From assembly GCA_026393975.1 (NCBI GenBank), contig JAPKZD010000016.1:62001-126000 (forward strand): a DNA stretch of 64,000 bases. Reading direction: 5' to 3'. Every line of letters begins with the position of its first letter. The first letter of the stretch is position 1. Below, in pieces: positions 44,719 through 53,112 of the stretch. Source of the DNA: Candidatus Aminicenantota bacterium (GTDB taxonomy: Bacteria; Acidobacteriota; Aminicenantia; Aminicenantales; Saccharicenantaceae). Under the pieces are notes generated by a model that was not told the DNA's origin, ran no database searches, and was given only the letters and a program-made list of their open reading frames with translations. The translations under genes were made by a program, and so were the position numbers.

Positions 44719-45639
44719 TCACCCGGGCAGGCGGGATATGGCCGCGAGATGATCCTCGAGAAGCCGTTCGGCCATCGCGACGACGGCCGGCATCAGGCGA
44801 TCCCGGGGGAGCTCGCGCCCTTCGACCGGGACCGAGAATGAAAGATGGATCTTGGGTTGAACGCTCCGCGGGCGGACCATCTGCCAGCTGACCTGCAGGA
44901 ATTCGGCCAGTTTCTGGCGCTGGGGGGCGTTTCTCCTGATTCTGACAAGAGGGCTGTTCAGGAAGCGCGGCATCAGGATGCCGCTGGCGATCGATACCTG
45001 CAGGCGGGTCTCCGGAACTCTGCGCAGGATGATCTCGATGCTGCGCGACCAGTCCTCGAGGGCTTCCCCGGCGCCGGGACTCGTTTCCGGGTCGGGCTCC
45101 ACTTCGACATGCGCATAAAGGAGCAGGGCCCCCCCGCTCGCGAGATGGCCGATCGAAGCCCGCAGGGCTTTCATGCGTCCGGCGGTGTCCCGCGGAGCGT
45201 AGATGTAATACTCGCGGGCGGCCGCGAAGGCCCGGGTGAAGCCGATGTCCGAGATCACCACCTTGAGGTCTTTCCTGGGAACCGAGGCCATGATGGCCAG
45301 CGAATCATACGCGCCAGGGTGGTTGGAAGCGATGAGCAGGGGGCCGTCCCGGGGGATGCTTTCCGCGCCGCGGACGGCCGGCTTAAGCGAAAAATCGGCC
45401 AGGATACTGCGGGCGCCGCCGCTCAATCCCGATGACCTGATTTCGTCGTCCGCGCGGGCGATAATCCCGGCGAAGCGGCCGGCGGGATACCTGAACAGGG
45501 GCCCCAACAGCCGGCGCGCGACGCCGTTGGGCGAAAACCCCAGGGCCCGGCAGATTTCGTCCGTGATCTTTTCTCGATATGCCGCGACGCCTTGGCGGTC
45601 GGATGATGGGGTCATCGTTTTCGGAACGGGCGGCCGCAC
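44719..45639 (-). CDS. PlsC-like lysophospholipid acyltransferase
   Basis: A 306-residue acyltransferase. The catalytic H-x4-D is in ASNHPGAYDSLA and the phosphate-binding region is LKVVISDIGF ... GGALLLYAH. The family acylates lysophosphatidic acid or related acceptors. Unlike typical PlsC it has a 70-residue N-terminal extension and no clear membrane helix. The GTG at 45639 is chosen because it lies 7 nt after a strong -10 box (leaderless geometry); an ATG eight codons later (45615) lacks a clear ribosome site. Confidence 0.78.
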   Translation of the reverse strand: MRPPVPKTMTPSSDRQGVAAYREKITDEICRALGFSPNGVARRLLGPLFRYPAGRFAGIIARADDEIRSSGLSGGARSILADFSLKPAVRGAESIPRDGPLLIASNHPGAYDSLAIMASVPRKDLKVVISDIGFTRAFAAAREYYIYAPRDTAGRMKALRASIGHLASGGALLLYAHVEVEPDPETSPGAGEALEDWSRSIEIILRRVPETRLQVSIASGILMPRFLNSPLVRIRRNAPQRQKLAEFLQVSWQMVRPRSVQPKIHLSFSVPVEGRELPRDRLMPAVVAMAERLLEDHLAAISRLPG

Positions 45640-45646
45640 CGAACCG

Positions 45647-45676
45647 ACTATAGAACCGGCTGCGGAAGGATGTCAA
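45647..45676 (-). promoter_or_regulatory. promoter of acyltransferase-MFS pair (leaderless geometry)
   Basis: The minus strand reads TTGACA (45671-45676), 18 nt, then TATAGT (45647-45652). Seven nt separate the -10 box from GTG 45639. Confidence 0.6.
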
Positions 45677-45690
45677 GAACGAAGGGGTGG

Positions 45691-45996
45691 TTACTTCTTT
45701 TTATTGATCTTTTCCCAGCGTCCGGGCGTCCAGGCCCAAAAACTGCCTACCTGCTTCCAATTCCCCGGGACCCAGGCCTTGTTCGGCTTCACCTTGACCC
45801 AGCGGCTTTCAACCCAAACATAGTTGACGCCGGCCCACTTCCAGTAGCCCGCGACCCAGACGTGAAGGGGGCCGGGCCTGACGGTGATGACCTCGACCCT
45901 GAGCGGGGGAGGAGCGATCCGCGGTTTCGTGGCGGCGTAGCCGGACACGATAATCAGGAAAAAGGTGCCCAATATGGCAAAGGCGGTCTTTTTCAT
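45691..45996 (-). CDS. YXWGXW/WXXGXW-repeat exported protein
   Basis: A 101-residue exported protein with a signal peptide (TAFAILGTFFLIIVSGYAA). The mature part is four short tryptophan repeats: WVAGYWKW, WVESRWVKV, WVPGNWKQV and WTPGRWEKI. This is the pattern of the WXXGXW (BcpO-related) repeat family, whose role is unknown but which is found in outer-membrane-associated proteins. GGAGG lies 6 nt before ATG 45996. It follows the peroxiredoxin gene by 54 nt on the same strand and may be in its transcript. Confidence 0.8.
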   Translation of the reverse strand: MKKTAFAILGTFFLIIVSGYAATKPRIAPPPLRVEVITVRPGPLHVWVAGYWKWAGVNYVWVESRWVKVKPNKAWVPGNWKQVGSFWAWTPGRWEKINKKK

Positions 45997-46050
45997 CGGT
46001 TCCTCCACCCATTTAGTCGTCGGAGGACGGAGAAGCTTGGCGGAAACGGC

Positions 46051-46857
46051 CTACTTCTGCCCGTTGATGACCTCGAGGACCTTGAAGAGGTAGTCGTAGC
46101 CCGGGCGGTCGACGGTGTTCTGGCCGAGGTACTTGAACTGGAGCACGCCGTTGGCGTCGATGATGTAGACGCTGGGGATGTTCTGGTCGACCTTACTGCC
46201 GTTCCATTCCGTCTGGAAGAGCCCTAGGCCCTTGGAAAGCTTCCGCTCGCCATCGACGAGGATGGGGAATGGGGCCAGGATCGTGCCCTTTTCGAGCGAG
46301 TAATCGGCGGGGAAGAGCTGGCGGAAACGCTCCATGCGGAGCTTGCCCTTTTCGTCGAGCTTGGACGGGTCGGCTGGATTTTTCGTGTTTCTGACCGATT
46401 CGAGCTGGCCGGGCAGGGCCTCAAGCCAGGCCTTGACGATGTCCTGGGGATAGGGGAAGACGACCAAGATCTCGACGTTGTACTTCTCGCGGATCTTCTT
46501 CGCCTTCTCGAGCTCGGCGAGCTCGACGTAACGGTAGTTGCAGATCGTGCACCAGTAGTTCTCGGCCGCGTAGCCGCGCGGAAAGAGGATGAGGACGTTC
46601 TTGCCGCGGAGGGACGAGAGACTCAGCGACCCGCCCTGGTAGACGGGCAGGGTGAAGTCGGGCATGGGTTGGCCGACGACCACCGGGTTGGGCCGGACCT
46701 CGGCCTGCGGGGTCGTCTGGGCCTGCTGGGCCGGCCTGGCCGGCACGGTCTGCTGGGGCTCGGCGGCGGCCTGGCCCTGGAACAGGATGATGATGGCAGC
46801 CACGGCCAGGACAACCAGGGCCGCGACCAGGATGGTGGCTTTTTTCTTATTGATCAT
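46051..46857 (-). CDS. membrane-anchored peroxiredoxin/thioredoxin-fold protein
   Basis: A 268-residue protein. One N-terminal membrane helix and a Gln/Ala/Pro-rich linker place the catalytic domain outside the cytoplasm. The AhpC/TSA-like domain has PMPDFTLPVYQGGSLSLSSLRGK and the active-site segment YWCTICNYRY, giving a C-x2-C pair where peroxiredoxins usually have one peroxidatic Cys, then VYIIDANGVLQFKYLG. A long insertion (about 145-200) is unusual. It may act as a thiol oxidoreductase or peroxidase in the periplasm. GGAGA precedes the ATG. Confidence 0.8.
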   Translation of the reverse strand: MINKKKATILVAALVVLAVAAIIILFQGQAAAEPQQTVPARPAQQAQTTPQAEVRPNPVVVGQPMPDFTLPVYQGGSLSLSSLRGKNVLILFPRGYAAENYWCTICNYRYVELAELEKAKKIREKYNVEILVVFPYPQDIVKAWLEALPGQLESVRNTKNPADPSKLDEKGKLRMERFRQLFPADYSLEKGTILAPFPILVDGERKLSKGLGLFQTEWNGSKVDQNIPSVYIIDANGVLQFKYLGQNTVDRPGYDYLFKVLEVINGQK

Positions 46858-46887
46858 TGTGCGGGTCTCCTTTTCGGGGATGCCTCT

Positions 46888-46916
46888 ATTAGAGACGACC
46901 TGTTCCCAAGAGTCAA
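46888..46916 (-). promoter_or_regulatory. promoter of peroxiredoxin gene
   Basis: The minus strand reads TTGACT (46911-46916), 17 nt, then TCTAAT (46888-46893), matching five of six consensus bases in each box. Confidence 0.65.
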
Positions 46917-47002
46917 GCGCGCACCGGGACGTACAGGCCAGGCCAACTCAGGCCCGATCCTGCGTCCGATGCTCTTTCCGACTCAGCTCCGCACTCTAAT
47001 AT

Positions 47003-47035
47003 TTGAATGCGGGGTGGGAATGCAATATATATAAT
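47003..47035 (+). promoter_or_regulatory. promoter of M20 peptidase-YfcC pair
   Basis: TTGAAT (47003-47008) is followed after 17 nt by an AT-rich run TATATATAAT (47026-47035), which offers overlapping -10 boxes. A GGAGGA ribosome-binding site follows before ATG 47066. Confidence 0.5.
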
Positions 47036-47065
47036 GTCGTCGAAGGCGCGCCGGAAGGAGGAGCG

Positions 47066-48238
47066 ATGGAAGACAGCGATATCCGGGGACTTTTGCAGGC
47101 GATGGTCAGGGCTCCGAGCTACCCCGGGGTAGCTCGGCAGGAAGAGGCCGCCGTCCGCGAGCTCGAAGCCTATCTCCGAAGGCACGGCATCCCCTCGACG
47201 CTCGTCGACGTCCGGGAGGGCCGGCCGAACTTGTTGGCGACGGTCGCCGGCGAGAAACCCGGACCGCACCTCCTCTTCTGCGGCCACATGGACACCGTGC
47301 CGCCGAATGCCGGGGCGTCGGTGGACCCCTTCGCGGCCACGGTCGAGAACGGCCGCCTCTTCGGCCGGGGGAGCGTCGACATGAAGGGCGCGCTGGCAGC
47401 CATGGCCGGGGCCCTCGTCCTGCTGAAGGAGTCAGGCGGCCCGGCTTCGGGCTCGGTCACACTGGCCGCGGTCATCGACGAGGAGATGGAGAGCTTGGGC
47501 GCCGAGGCCCTCATCGCCTCCGGTTTCAAGGCTGACGGGGCGGTCATCGGTGAGCCCACCGAGAACAGGGTGGCCATCGGCCACAAGGGGCTCGAATGGC
47601 TCGAGGTCGAATTCGAAGGCAAGGCCGCCCACGGCAGTACGCCCGAGGCGGGGATCAGCGCTATCGTCGCCGCGGCCCGTTTCGTCTCGCTCGTCGAGCG
47701 GGACCTCGTCCCCGGGTTCGAGCGGAGGCGCGACCCGGTCCTGGGCCTTCCCGCGATCAACATGGGTACGATTTCGGGCGGACAACAGCCGAGCATGGTC
47801 GCCGCCAACTGCCGGCTCCAGCTCGACAGGCGATGGGTCTCGACCGAAACGATCGATCAGGTTTTCGGGGACATCGAAACTCTGCTCGCGCGGGTCCGGG
47901 AGGTGCTCCCCGGCCTCAAGACGAAGCTCTCTCGGATGCCCGGCGGCATGGCTACGATGCTCCACGGCCCGCTCGTCATCGATCCCGATCATGCCCTCGT
48001 GCGTTCCGCGCTTCAAGCGTTCGGAGATCTGGGTCGGCCCGCTCCTCCGACGGCCGTCTTCCCGGCGTGGACCGACGGAGCCCTCATCTCCCGCGAGGCC
48101 GGCATACCGACCATCGTCTGGGGACCGGGGGCGCTCGCCCTGGCTCATTCCGCGGAGGAGAGCATCCTTCTCGAGGACGTTTATCTAGCCGCGCGCCTTT
48201 ACGCCGCCGCGGCCCGGCGTTTCACGGCGGGGCGATGA
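47066..48238 (+). CDS. M20-family metallopeptidase (ArgE/DapE-like)
   Basis: A 390-residue di-zinc peptidase. Metal ligands and catalytic residues are visible: H and D in CGHMDTVPP, D in GRGSVDMKG, the E-E pair in VIDEEMESLG, a Glu/Asp ligand in VIGEPTE and a His in LALAHSAEES. The dimerisation domain carries KGLEWLEVEFEGKAAHGSTP. It probably hydrolyses an N-acyl amino acid or dipeptide in the cytoplasm. The permease gene begins in its stop codon (ATGA), so the pair likely imports and cleaves the same compound. GGAGGA precedes ATG 47066. Confidence 0.9.
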   Translation: MEDSDIRGLLQAMVRAPSYPGVARQEEAAVRELEAYLRRHGIPSTLVDVREGRPNLLATVAGEKPGPHLLFCGHMDTVPPNAGASVDPFAATVENGRLFGRGSVDMKGALAAMAGALVLLKESGGPASGSVTLAAVIDEEMESLGAEALIASGFKADGAVIGEPTENRVAIGHKGLEWLEVEFEGKAAHGSTPEAGISAIVAAARFVSLVERDLVPGFERRRDPVLGLPAINMGTISGGQQPSMVAANCRLQLDRRWVSTETIDQVFGDIETLLARVREVLPGLKTKLSRMPGGMATMLHGPLVIDPDHALVRSALQAFGDLGRPAPPTAVFPAWTDGALISREAGIPTIVWGPGALALAHSAEESILLEDVYLAARLYAAAARRFTAGR

Positions 48239-49614
48239 AGAGTCGCGTCCCGCATACCTACGTCCTGCTCATCGGCCTGCTCGCCCTGGCCTCCGTCACG
48301 ACCTGGATCATCCCCGCCGGAAGCTACACCCGCGTCGTCGAACAGGGCAGGGAAGTGGTCGACCCCCTGTCCTATCATCCCGTCGAGGCCCGCCCGGCCG
48401 GGCTCGGCGCGTTCATCCTCGCTTTCCCCCGGGGCCTCCGGGAGATCGCCGAGATCGTCTTCTACATCTTCATCATCGGCGGTGCGTTCGGGGTCCTGAA
48501 CAGGACCGGAGTCATCCAGGCCGGCGTCCGCGCGCTGGTCCGGCGGCTCGGACAGAACAAAGCGCTCATCGTACCGCTCCTCACCGTCGTCTTCGCCGTC
48601 GGCGGAGGCACGATCGGCATCGCCGAGGAGACGCTCATTTTCCTGCCGGCGCTCCTTCTTCTCGCCCGATCGCTCGGCTACGATTCGCTCGTCGCCGGAG
48701 GCATCGCCCTGGTCGGGGCCAACGCCGGCTTCGCCGCCGCTTTCATGAATCCGTTCACTGTCGGCGTCGCCCAGGGCATCGTTGGCCTGCCGCTCTTCTC
48801 CGGGATGGGCTTCCGGCTCGGGCTCTGGGCGGTGATGACGGCCGTGACCGTCGTTTTCATGACGCGTTATGCGCGGCGCGTCGGGGCGAAACCCGAGCTC
48901 AGCCGAATGTACGAATTCGACAAGACGCGCGAGCCCCTGCCGGACGCGGACAAGGCCGAGCCTTTCACCAGGAAGCATTCGCTCGTCCTGGCCGCCCTGC
49001 TGGCGGTGCTCGTCCTGCTCGTAGTCGGAGCGATCCGCTGGCATTGGGGCATCCTCGAGCTTTCCGGTCTCTTTTTCGGACTGGCCCTCGTCGCCGGCCC
49101 CATCGGCGGGCTGTCGCTCGACGACACCGTCAGGGCTTTCATCCAAGGCGCCGCGGACATCACCTACGCCGCCCTCATCGTCGGCTTGGCCCGGGCGACG
49201 CTCGTGGTTTTACGGGACGCCCGGGTCATCGACACCATCACCCATGCCCTGGTCGTGACGACCCAGGGCTGGTCGTCCTGGCTGAGCGCCGTGGGCATCT
49301 ACCTCATGCAGAACCTGCTCCATTTCATCGTGCCTTCGGGAAGCGGCCAGGCCGCCGTCTCCATGCCCATCCTCGCGCCGCTCGGCGACCTCGTCGGCGT
49401 CACCCGCCAGACCAACGTTCTGGCCTACCAGCTCGGCAACGGCTTGACCAACGTCTTCATCCCGACCCAGGGTTATTTCATGGCCGCGTTGGGCATCCTG
49501 AAGATCCCCTGGACGACCTGGGTCCGTTGGCTTCTTCCTCTTCTCGCGATCTGGCTGGCGATCGGCTGCGGCGCGGTCATCCTCGCCAACGCCATCCGCC
49601 TCGGGCCTTTTTAG
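48235..49614 (+). CDS. YfcC-family permease (DUF4310/C4-dicarboxylate-arginine-type carrier)
   Basis: A 459-residue membrane protein with about 12 helices. It resembles the YfcC / ArcD-DcuC-related group: TTWIIPAGSYTR near the start, FYIFIIGGAFGVLNRTG, GGGTIGIAEETLIFLPALL, GANAGFAAAFMNPFTVGVAQ, and PSGSGQAAVSMPILAPLGDLVGVTRQ, the family's conserved re-entrant-like segment. It likely imports peptides, acylated amino acids or dicarboxylates for the overlapping M20 peptidase. A GC-rich hairpin (GGGGCGC/GCGCCCC) directly follows the stop codon without a T-run. Confidence 0.85.
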   Translation: MKSRVPHTYVLLIGLLALASVTTWIIPAGSYTRVVEQGREVVDPLSYHPVEARPAGLGAFILAFPRGLREIAEIVFYIFIIGGAFGVLNRTGVIQAGVRALVRRLGQNKALIVPLLTVVFAVGGGTIGIAEETLIFLPALLLLARSLGYDSLVAGGIALVGANAGFAAAFMNPFTVGVAQGIVGLPLFSGMGFRLGLWAVMTAVTVVFMTRYARRVGAKPELSRMYEFDKTREPLPDADKAEPFTRKHSLVLAALLAVLVLLVVGAIRWHWGILELSGLFFGLALVAGPIGGLSLDDTVRAFIQGAADITYAALIVGLARATLVVLRDARVIDTITHALVVTTQGWSSWLSAVGIYLMQNLLHFIVPSGSGQAAVSMPILAPLGDLVGVTRQTNVLAYQLGNGLTNVFIPTQGYFMAALGILKIPWTTWVRWLLPLLAIWLAIGCGAVILANAIRLGPF

Positions 49615-49746
49615 GGGCGCGAGCGCCCCGCGCCCGGGTTTCACAAGCCGTCCCGAATGCCGGGCCCGTTCCGGGGAAGGGGAGCACACGGTTTTCTTGA
49701 GCGATTTGTAGGCCCTTTTGTGGCCTTGACAGGTGCGCGGAGGGCA

Positions 49747-49776
49747 TTGACTCTGGTTCAGAGCCCATGTTATTCT
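49747..49776 (+). promoter_or_regulatory. promoter of outer-membrane beta-barrel gene
   Basis: TTGACT (49747-49752) and TATTCT (49771-49776) are separated by 18 nt. A consensus TTGACA at 49726-49731 has no -10 at the right distance. AAGGAGAAGG precedes ATG 49835. Confidence 0.45.
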
Positions 49777-49834
49777 TCCGCCCTCATAATTCCGAATCCG
49801 GGATCGTGAAATATTTATTTAAGGAGAAGGATTC

Positions 49835-50494
49835 ATGAAGAAAGGCTTGCTGGTTTTTTCGGTGGCGCTTTTGCTCGCGGCGCTCGTGCCCCAGGCGGTT
49901 GCCGCCGCGGTTGACATCGACCTTGGCGTCAAGGGGGGCGTGTCTCTGGCCAAGTTAAAATGGAGCGACGACACGGAGGCCTCAAGTAACTTGACCCAAC
50001 CCGTCTTCGGCGTCTTTGCCGCTTTCAACCTCAATAAGTCTTTTGCGATTCAACCGGAAATTTACTTGTTGACGCAAGGCGGAACGTTTTCGAGCGAGGC
50101 AGAAATCGGCATCTTAGAAAGTGTCGACCTTTTTGAATACAAATCGTTTTATCGCTATATTCATGTTCCCATCCTGGCCAAGGTCCGCCTCATGCCGAAC
50201 GAGAAATTGAACCCCATCATATTCGCGGGGCCGGCCGTGGATTTCCTCCTGTCTGCCCATGATAAGTATTACATCAACGGCGTGTTTGAAGGCGACGAGG
50301 ACGTCAAGCAGGACCTCAAGACCACAAACTTCGGCCTCGTTTTCGGCGCTGGCGTGGAGTACATGATGGACAAGGTCATGCTCATCCTGGATGTTCGCTA
50401 CGATATGGGGCTGGCGGATATCAACGCGGTGACGATGGGCTCTTATACCCTGAAAACCAAGACGCTGATGTTCATGGCCGGGGTCGGGTTCTAA
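49835..50494 (+). CDS. outer-membrane beta-barrel protein (PorT-like)
   Basis: A 219-residue exported protein with a signal peptide (LLVFSVALLLAALVPQAVAA). The mature part reads as an eight-stranded barrel: DLGVKGGVSLAKLKW, PVFGVFAAFNLNKSFAIQPEIYLLTQGG, YIHVPILAKVRL, NPIIFAGPAVDFLLS, FGLVFGAGVEYM, VRYDMGLADI, and the C-terminal LMFMAGVGF ending in Phe, as required for outer-membrane insertion. The pattern fits the OMP_b-brl_2 (PorT) family. The gene is less GC-rich than its neighbours. AAGGAGAAGG precedes the ATG. Confidence 0.85.
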   Translation: MKKGLLVFSVALLLAALVPQAVAAAVDIDLGVKGGVSLAKLKWSDDTEASSNLTQPVFGVFAAFNLNKSFAIQPEIYLLTQGGTFSSEAEIGILESVDLFEYKSFYRYIHVPILAKVRLMPNEKLNPIIFAGPAVDFLLSAHDKYYINGVFEGDEDVKQDLKTTNFGLVFGAGVEYMMDKVMLILDVRYDMGLADINAVTMGSYTLKTKTLMFMAGVGF

Positions 50495-50583
50495 ACAAGA
50501 AAGTTCATCACTGTTTTTCTGCGGCCGGGGCGCCGGCCTGGAAACGTTCGCGGCCGAGGCGATGATCAGCCGTGGAGGTTCGC

Positions 50584-51915
50584 ATGAAGAAAACGGTTGG
50601 CGCTCTGGTCGTCCTGGCCGCTTTGATGAGTCTGGCCGCGCAGGCCGGCTGTGGCCGTCAGGATATCCGAACCGAGATCGCCAAGTGGCAGGACGGCAAA
50701 GCGGCGGCGGTTTCGCTGACCTATGACGACGGCAGCATCAACCAGTTCCGCGTCGCCGTGCCCCTGATGAAGGGCTTCGGCTTCCCGGCCACTTTCCACA
50801 TCATAACGGGCGAGATTAGCGGGTCGCGATATCACGGCGCGTTCATCGGCCGTCCCACCGATGCCATCGTCCGGGAAACGGCCGGCGTCCCAACCGGGCC
50901 GGATAACTTTTTCGAACGGGCCTCCGCGATCGGCCGCCTCGGCCTCCAGGGGGGCTTCGACTATCACCTCCGCGCCGGCGAAATGTTCGAGGATGGCAAG
51001 ATAGACGCCGCCTACCGGCTGATCGACGAGGCCTACGCCAAGGTCCGCCAGGGCGCATTCAAGCCGGAGTCCGCGCCGCCCCCCGACGGCGGCAAAAACG
51101 CATTGACCTGGGACGACTTGAAAGTCCTGGCCGGCGAGGGGTACGAGTTTTCCAGCCATACGGTCACGCATCCCCGGCTGGCGGTTCTCGACGAGGCCAA
51201 CCTGGTCTACGAGCTGGAGAAGAGCCGTGAGGACATCCTCGACCACCTCGGTCCCAAGCACACGTTTACGATCGAGTGCCCCTTCGGCACCGAGGACGAA
51301 CGGGCGGTCGGGTACGCCTTGGCCCGCTATCCGGCGTCGCGCAATCGCCTTTCTGAGGCATTCCTCGAAGAGCTCAACCGTTGGAACGACAAGGACCCCG
51401 CCGCGTCCGCCAAAGAGTATGTCCAGTGGCAGCGGGGCGTTCTGACGGCGACGGCCATGAGCCAGATGAAGGGTTGGGTCGATACGATCGCCGGCCGCGA
51501 CAACATCTGGCTGGTCCTCGTCTTCCACGGCGTCGACGGCATCGGCTGGGAGCCGAAGACCGGCGCGGAGCTCGAGGAGTATTTCGGCTATATCAAGTCG
51601 TTAGAAGCCCGGCTCTGGGTGGCGACATTCCAGGATGTGACGAAGTACATGCGGGAGCGGATGCGCGGCCAGGTGACGACCTCACGGAGGGGCGGGACGA
51701 TCGAAGTCGACCTCCGCCACGACTTGCCGGCGGATGTCTACGATCTTCCGCTCACTCTGAAAACCCACGTCCCAGCCGGTTGGACGTCCGTCGAAGTGAG
51801 ACAGGGAAGCCGGACGACAAGCGCAAGCCCGGCCCGGGACGAGCGGGGCCCGTACGTCCTGTATCAGGCCGTGCCGAACGTCGGTCCCGTATCGCTCATC
51901 AAGCGCCCGGGCTGA
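50584..51915 (+). CDS. polysaccharide deacetylase-family lipoprotein (NodB/CE4)
   Basis: A 443-residue protein with a lipoprotein signal (LAALMSLAAQAGC). The NodB homology domain has the metal-binding pair in VSLTYDDGS and the His ligands in SSHTVTHPRL. FHIITGEISG and VFHGVDGIGW also fit. A C-terminal beta domain (about 370-443: IEVDLRHDLPADVYDLPLTLKTHVP, read in parts) follows. It likely removes acetyl groups from an envelope or environmental polysaccharide. GGAGG precedes ATG 50584. Confidence 0.85.
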   Translation: MKKTVGALVVLAALMSLAAQAGCGRQDIRTEIAKWQDGKAAAVSLTYDDGSINQFRVAVPLMKGFGFPATFHIITGEISGSRYHGAFIGRPTDAIVRETAGVPTGPDNFFERASAIGRLGLQGGFDYHLRAGEMFEDGKIDAAYRLIDEAYAKVRQGAFKPESAPPPDGGKNALTWDDLKVLAGEGYEFSSHTVTHPRLAVLDEANLVYELEKSREDILDHLGPKHTFTIECPFGTEDERAVGYALARYPASRNRLSEAFLEELNRWNDKDPAASAKEYVQWQRGVLTATAMSQMKGWVDTIAGRDNIWLVLVFHGVDGIGWEPKTGAELEEYFGYIKSLEARLWVATFQDVTKYMRERMRGQVTTSRRGGTIEVDLRHDLPADVYDLPLTLKTHVPAGWTSVEVRQGSRTTSASPARDERGPYVLYQAVPNVGPVSLIKRPG

Positions 51916-51990
51916 CAAGCGCCAGGCGATAACCTCAAGCCGCGGCCGACACACGGCTAGGGCGCGGAGCCCTGGCCGCCGCCCGTGATG

Positions 51991-53112
51991 TTAGAGCATG
52001 GCCAGGTCGACATACGGTAGGGACGTGTCGATCTGGCCCTCCGCGAGGAGAGAGGGGTCGTTCGAGAAGAGGACGATGTCGGAAACCGTCGACTGCCCCA
52101 AGAACCTCTTTGTCGCCCGGAGCAGAGGGTCCTGGCCGCAGCTGCCGACGATCAGCAGGTTATATTTCTTTTGCGAGCAGTCATTATGGACCCTCGACAG
52201 CAGGGCCTCCAGGATCTCGGGATCCCTGCCGCGGGCGGCGCAGTCGATGACCGTGGCGTCCCTGGTCGTCCCGCCCTCCTTGGGCAGCGGGGGAAAATCC
52301 AGCAGGGCGGCCGCGGCCGCGTGCGCGCCCCTGAGCCACTTGAGTCTCCACCCGTAGCGGACGATCCGGTTCTGCTTCAATCCCCCTGTGTCCCAGGCCG
52401 CGCACGTCCCGACGACCTCGCCGCCCCGTTCCGCGACATAGTAACGGGAAAGGTCGCATCCGGGCCTGGCGGCCAGGTTGCGGAGAAACGATTCCCTGTC
52501 GACGACCGGGGCGAAGAGCCGAGCCCGGAACTCGTCCCGAAGCAGCGCGACCATGGCGTCCACATCGGAGAGTTCCGCGCGCCGGACCCGGTATCCGTCG
52601 CTCTCTCTCTTCCGCCCCATGACCAGGATGCTCTTCGCGCGGAGCGTCGCGATGACCTTGGAGCGGGGGAGGTCCAGCTGGTCGGGTCCGTTCCTGCCGA
52701 TGAACCTTCCGGCGGCCCGGTTCCCCGTCATGACAATGGCGTAGCCCAGGATGCACTCTCCGCGCATCTCCCTTGAGAGACAGCTCGCCGCCCGATAGAA
52801 GAATCCCCGTCGTCGGGCCTCCTTTTTGACGTGCACGTTTCCGAAATAGGCCACGGTCCGGGGCATCCCATTGACGAGCCGGCGCTGGAACATGAGCATG
52901 GCGAAGCCGGCGAGGCTCGCCCCGCGGAAGAAACCGACGCACTCCAACCGCTCCGAGAAAAGACGCGGAATCGCGAAAATGTCGGGCTGCCTGTCGAAGA
53001 CGACACTCAGCCCCGGGGTTTCGACCGGGGTTTCACCGAGGATTCGGAGCATCTCCCAGTTCCACTCCCGGGAGATCTTTCTCAGATGATACTCCTCCGC
53101 CGCGCTCGTCAT
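51991..53112 (-). CDS. tandem GNAT-domain acyltransferase-like protein
   Basis: A 373-residue protein with two GNAT-like halves. The first contains YFGNVHVKKEARRRGFFYRA, with the V...R-x2-G acyl-CoA loop. The second starts YRVRRAELSDVDAMVALLRDEF and includes YYVAERGGEVVGTCAAWD. Double-GNAT proteins may transfer acyl groups to amines. It is the last gene of the aminolipid-like operon; its ATG overlaps the stop of the BtaA-like gene by 4 nt. An N-acylation step on the product is a reasonable guess, but donor and acceptor are unknown. Confidence 0.78.
   Translation of the reverse strand: MTSAAEEYHLRKISREWNWEMLRILGETPVETPGLSVVFDRQPDIFAIPRLFSERLECVGFFRGASLAGFAMLMFQRRLVNGMPRTVAYFGNVHVKKEARRRGFFYRAASCLSREMRGECILGYAIVMTGNRAAGRFIGRNGPDQLDLPRSKVIATLRAKSILVMGRKRESDGYRVRRAELSDVDAMVALLRDEFRARLFAPVVDRESFLRNLAARPGCDLSRYYVAERGGEVVGTCAAWDTGGLKQNRIVRYGWRLKWLRGAHAAAAALLDFPPLPKEGGTTRDATVIDCAARGRDPEILEALLSRVHNDCSQKKYNLLIVGSCGQDPLLRATKRFLGQSTVSDIVLFSNDPSLLAEGQIDTSLPYVDLAML

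Noticed and set aside
47596-48234. N-terminal extension of the YfcC permease
   Set aside because: It is in the wrong frame of the M20 gene and Arg-rich. The membrane protein begins cleanly at ATG 48235.
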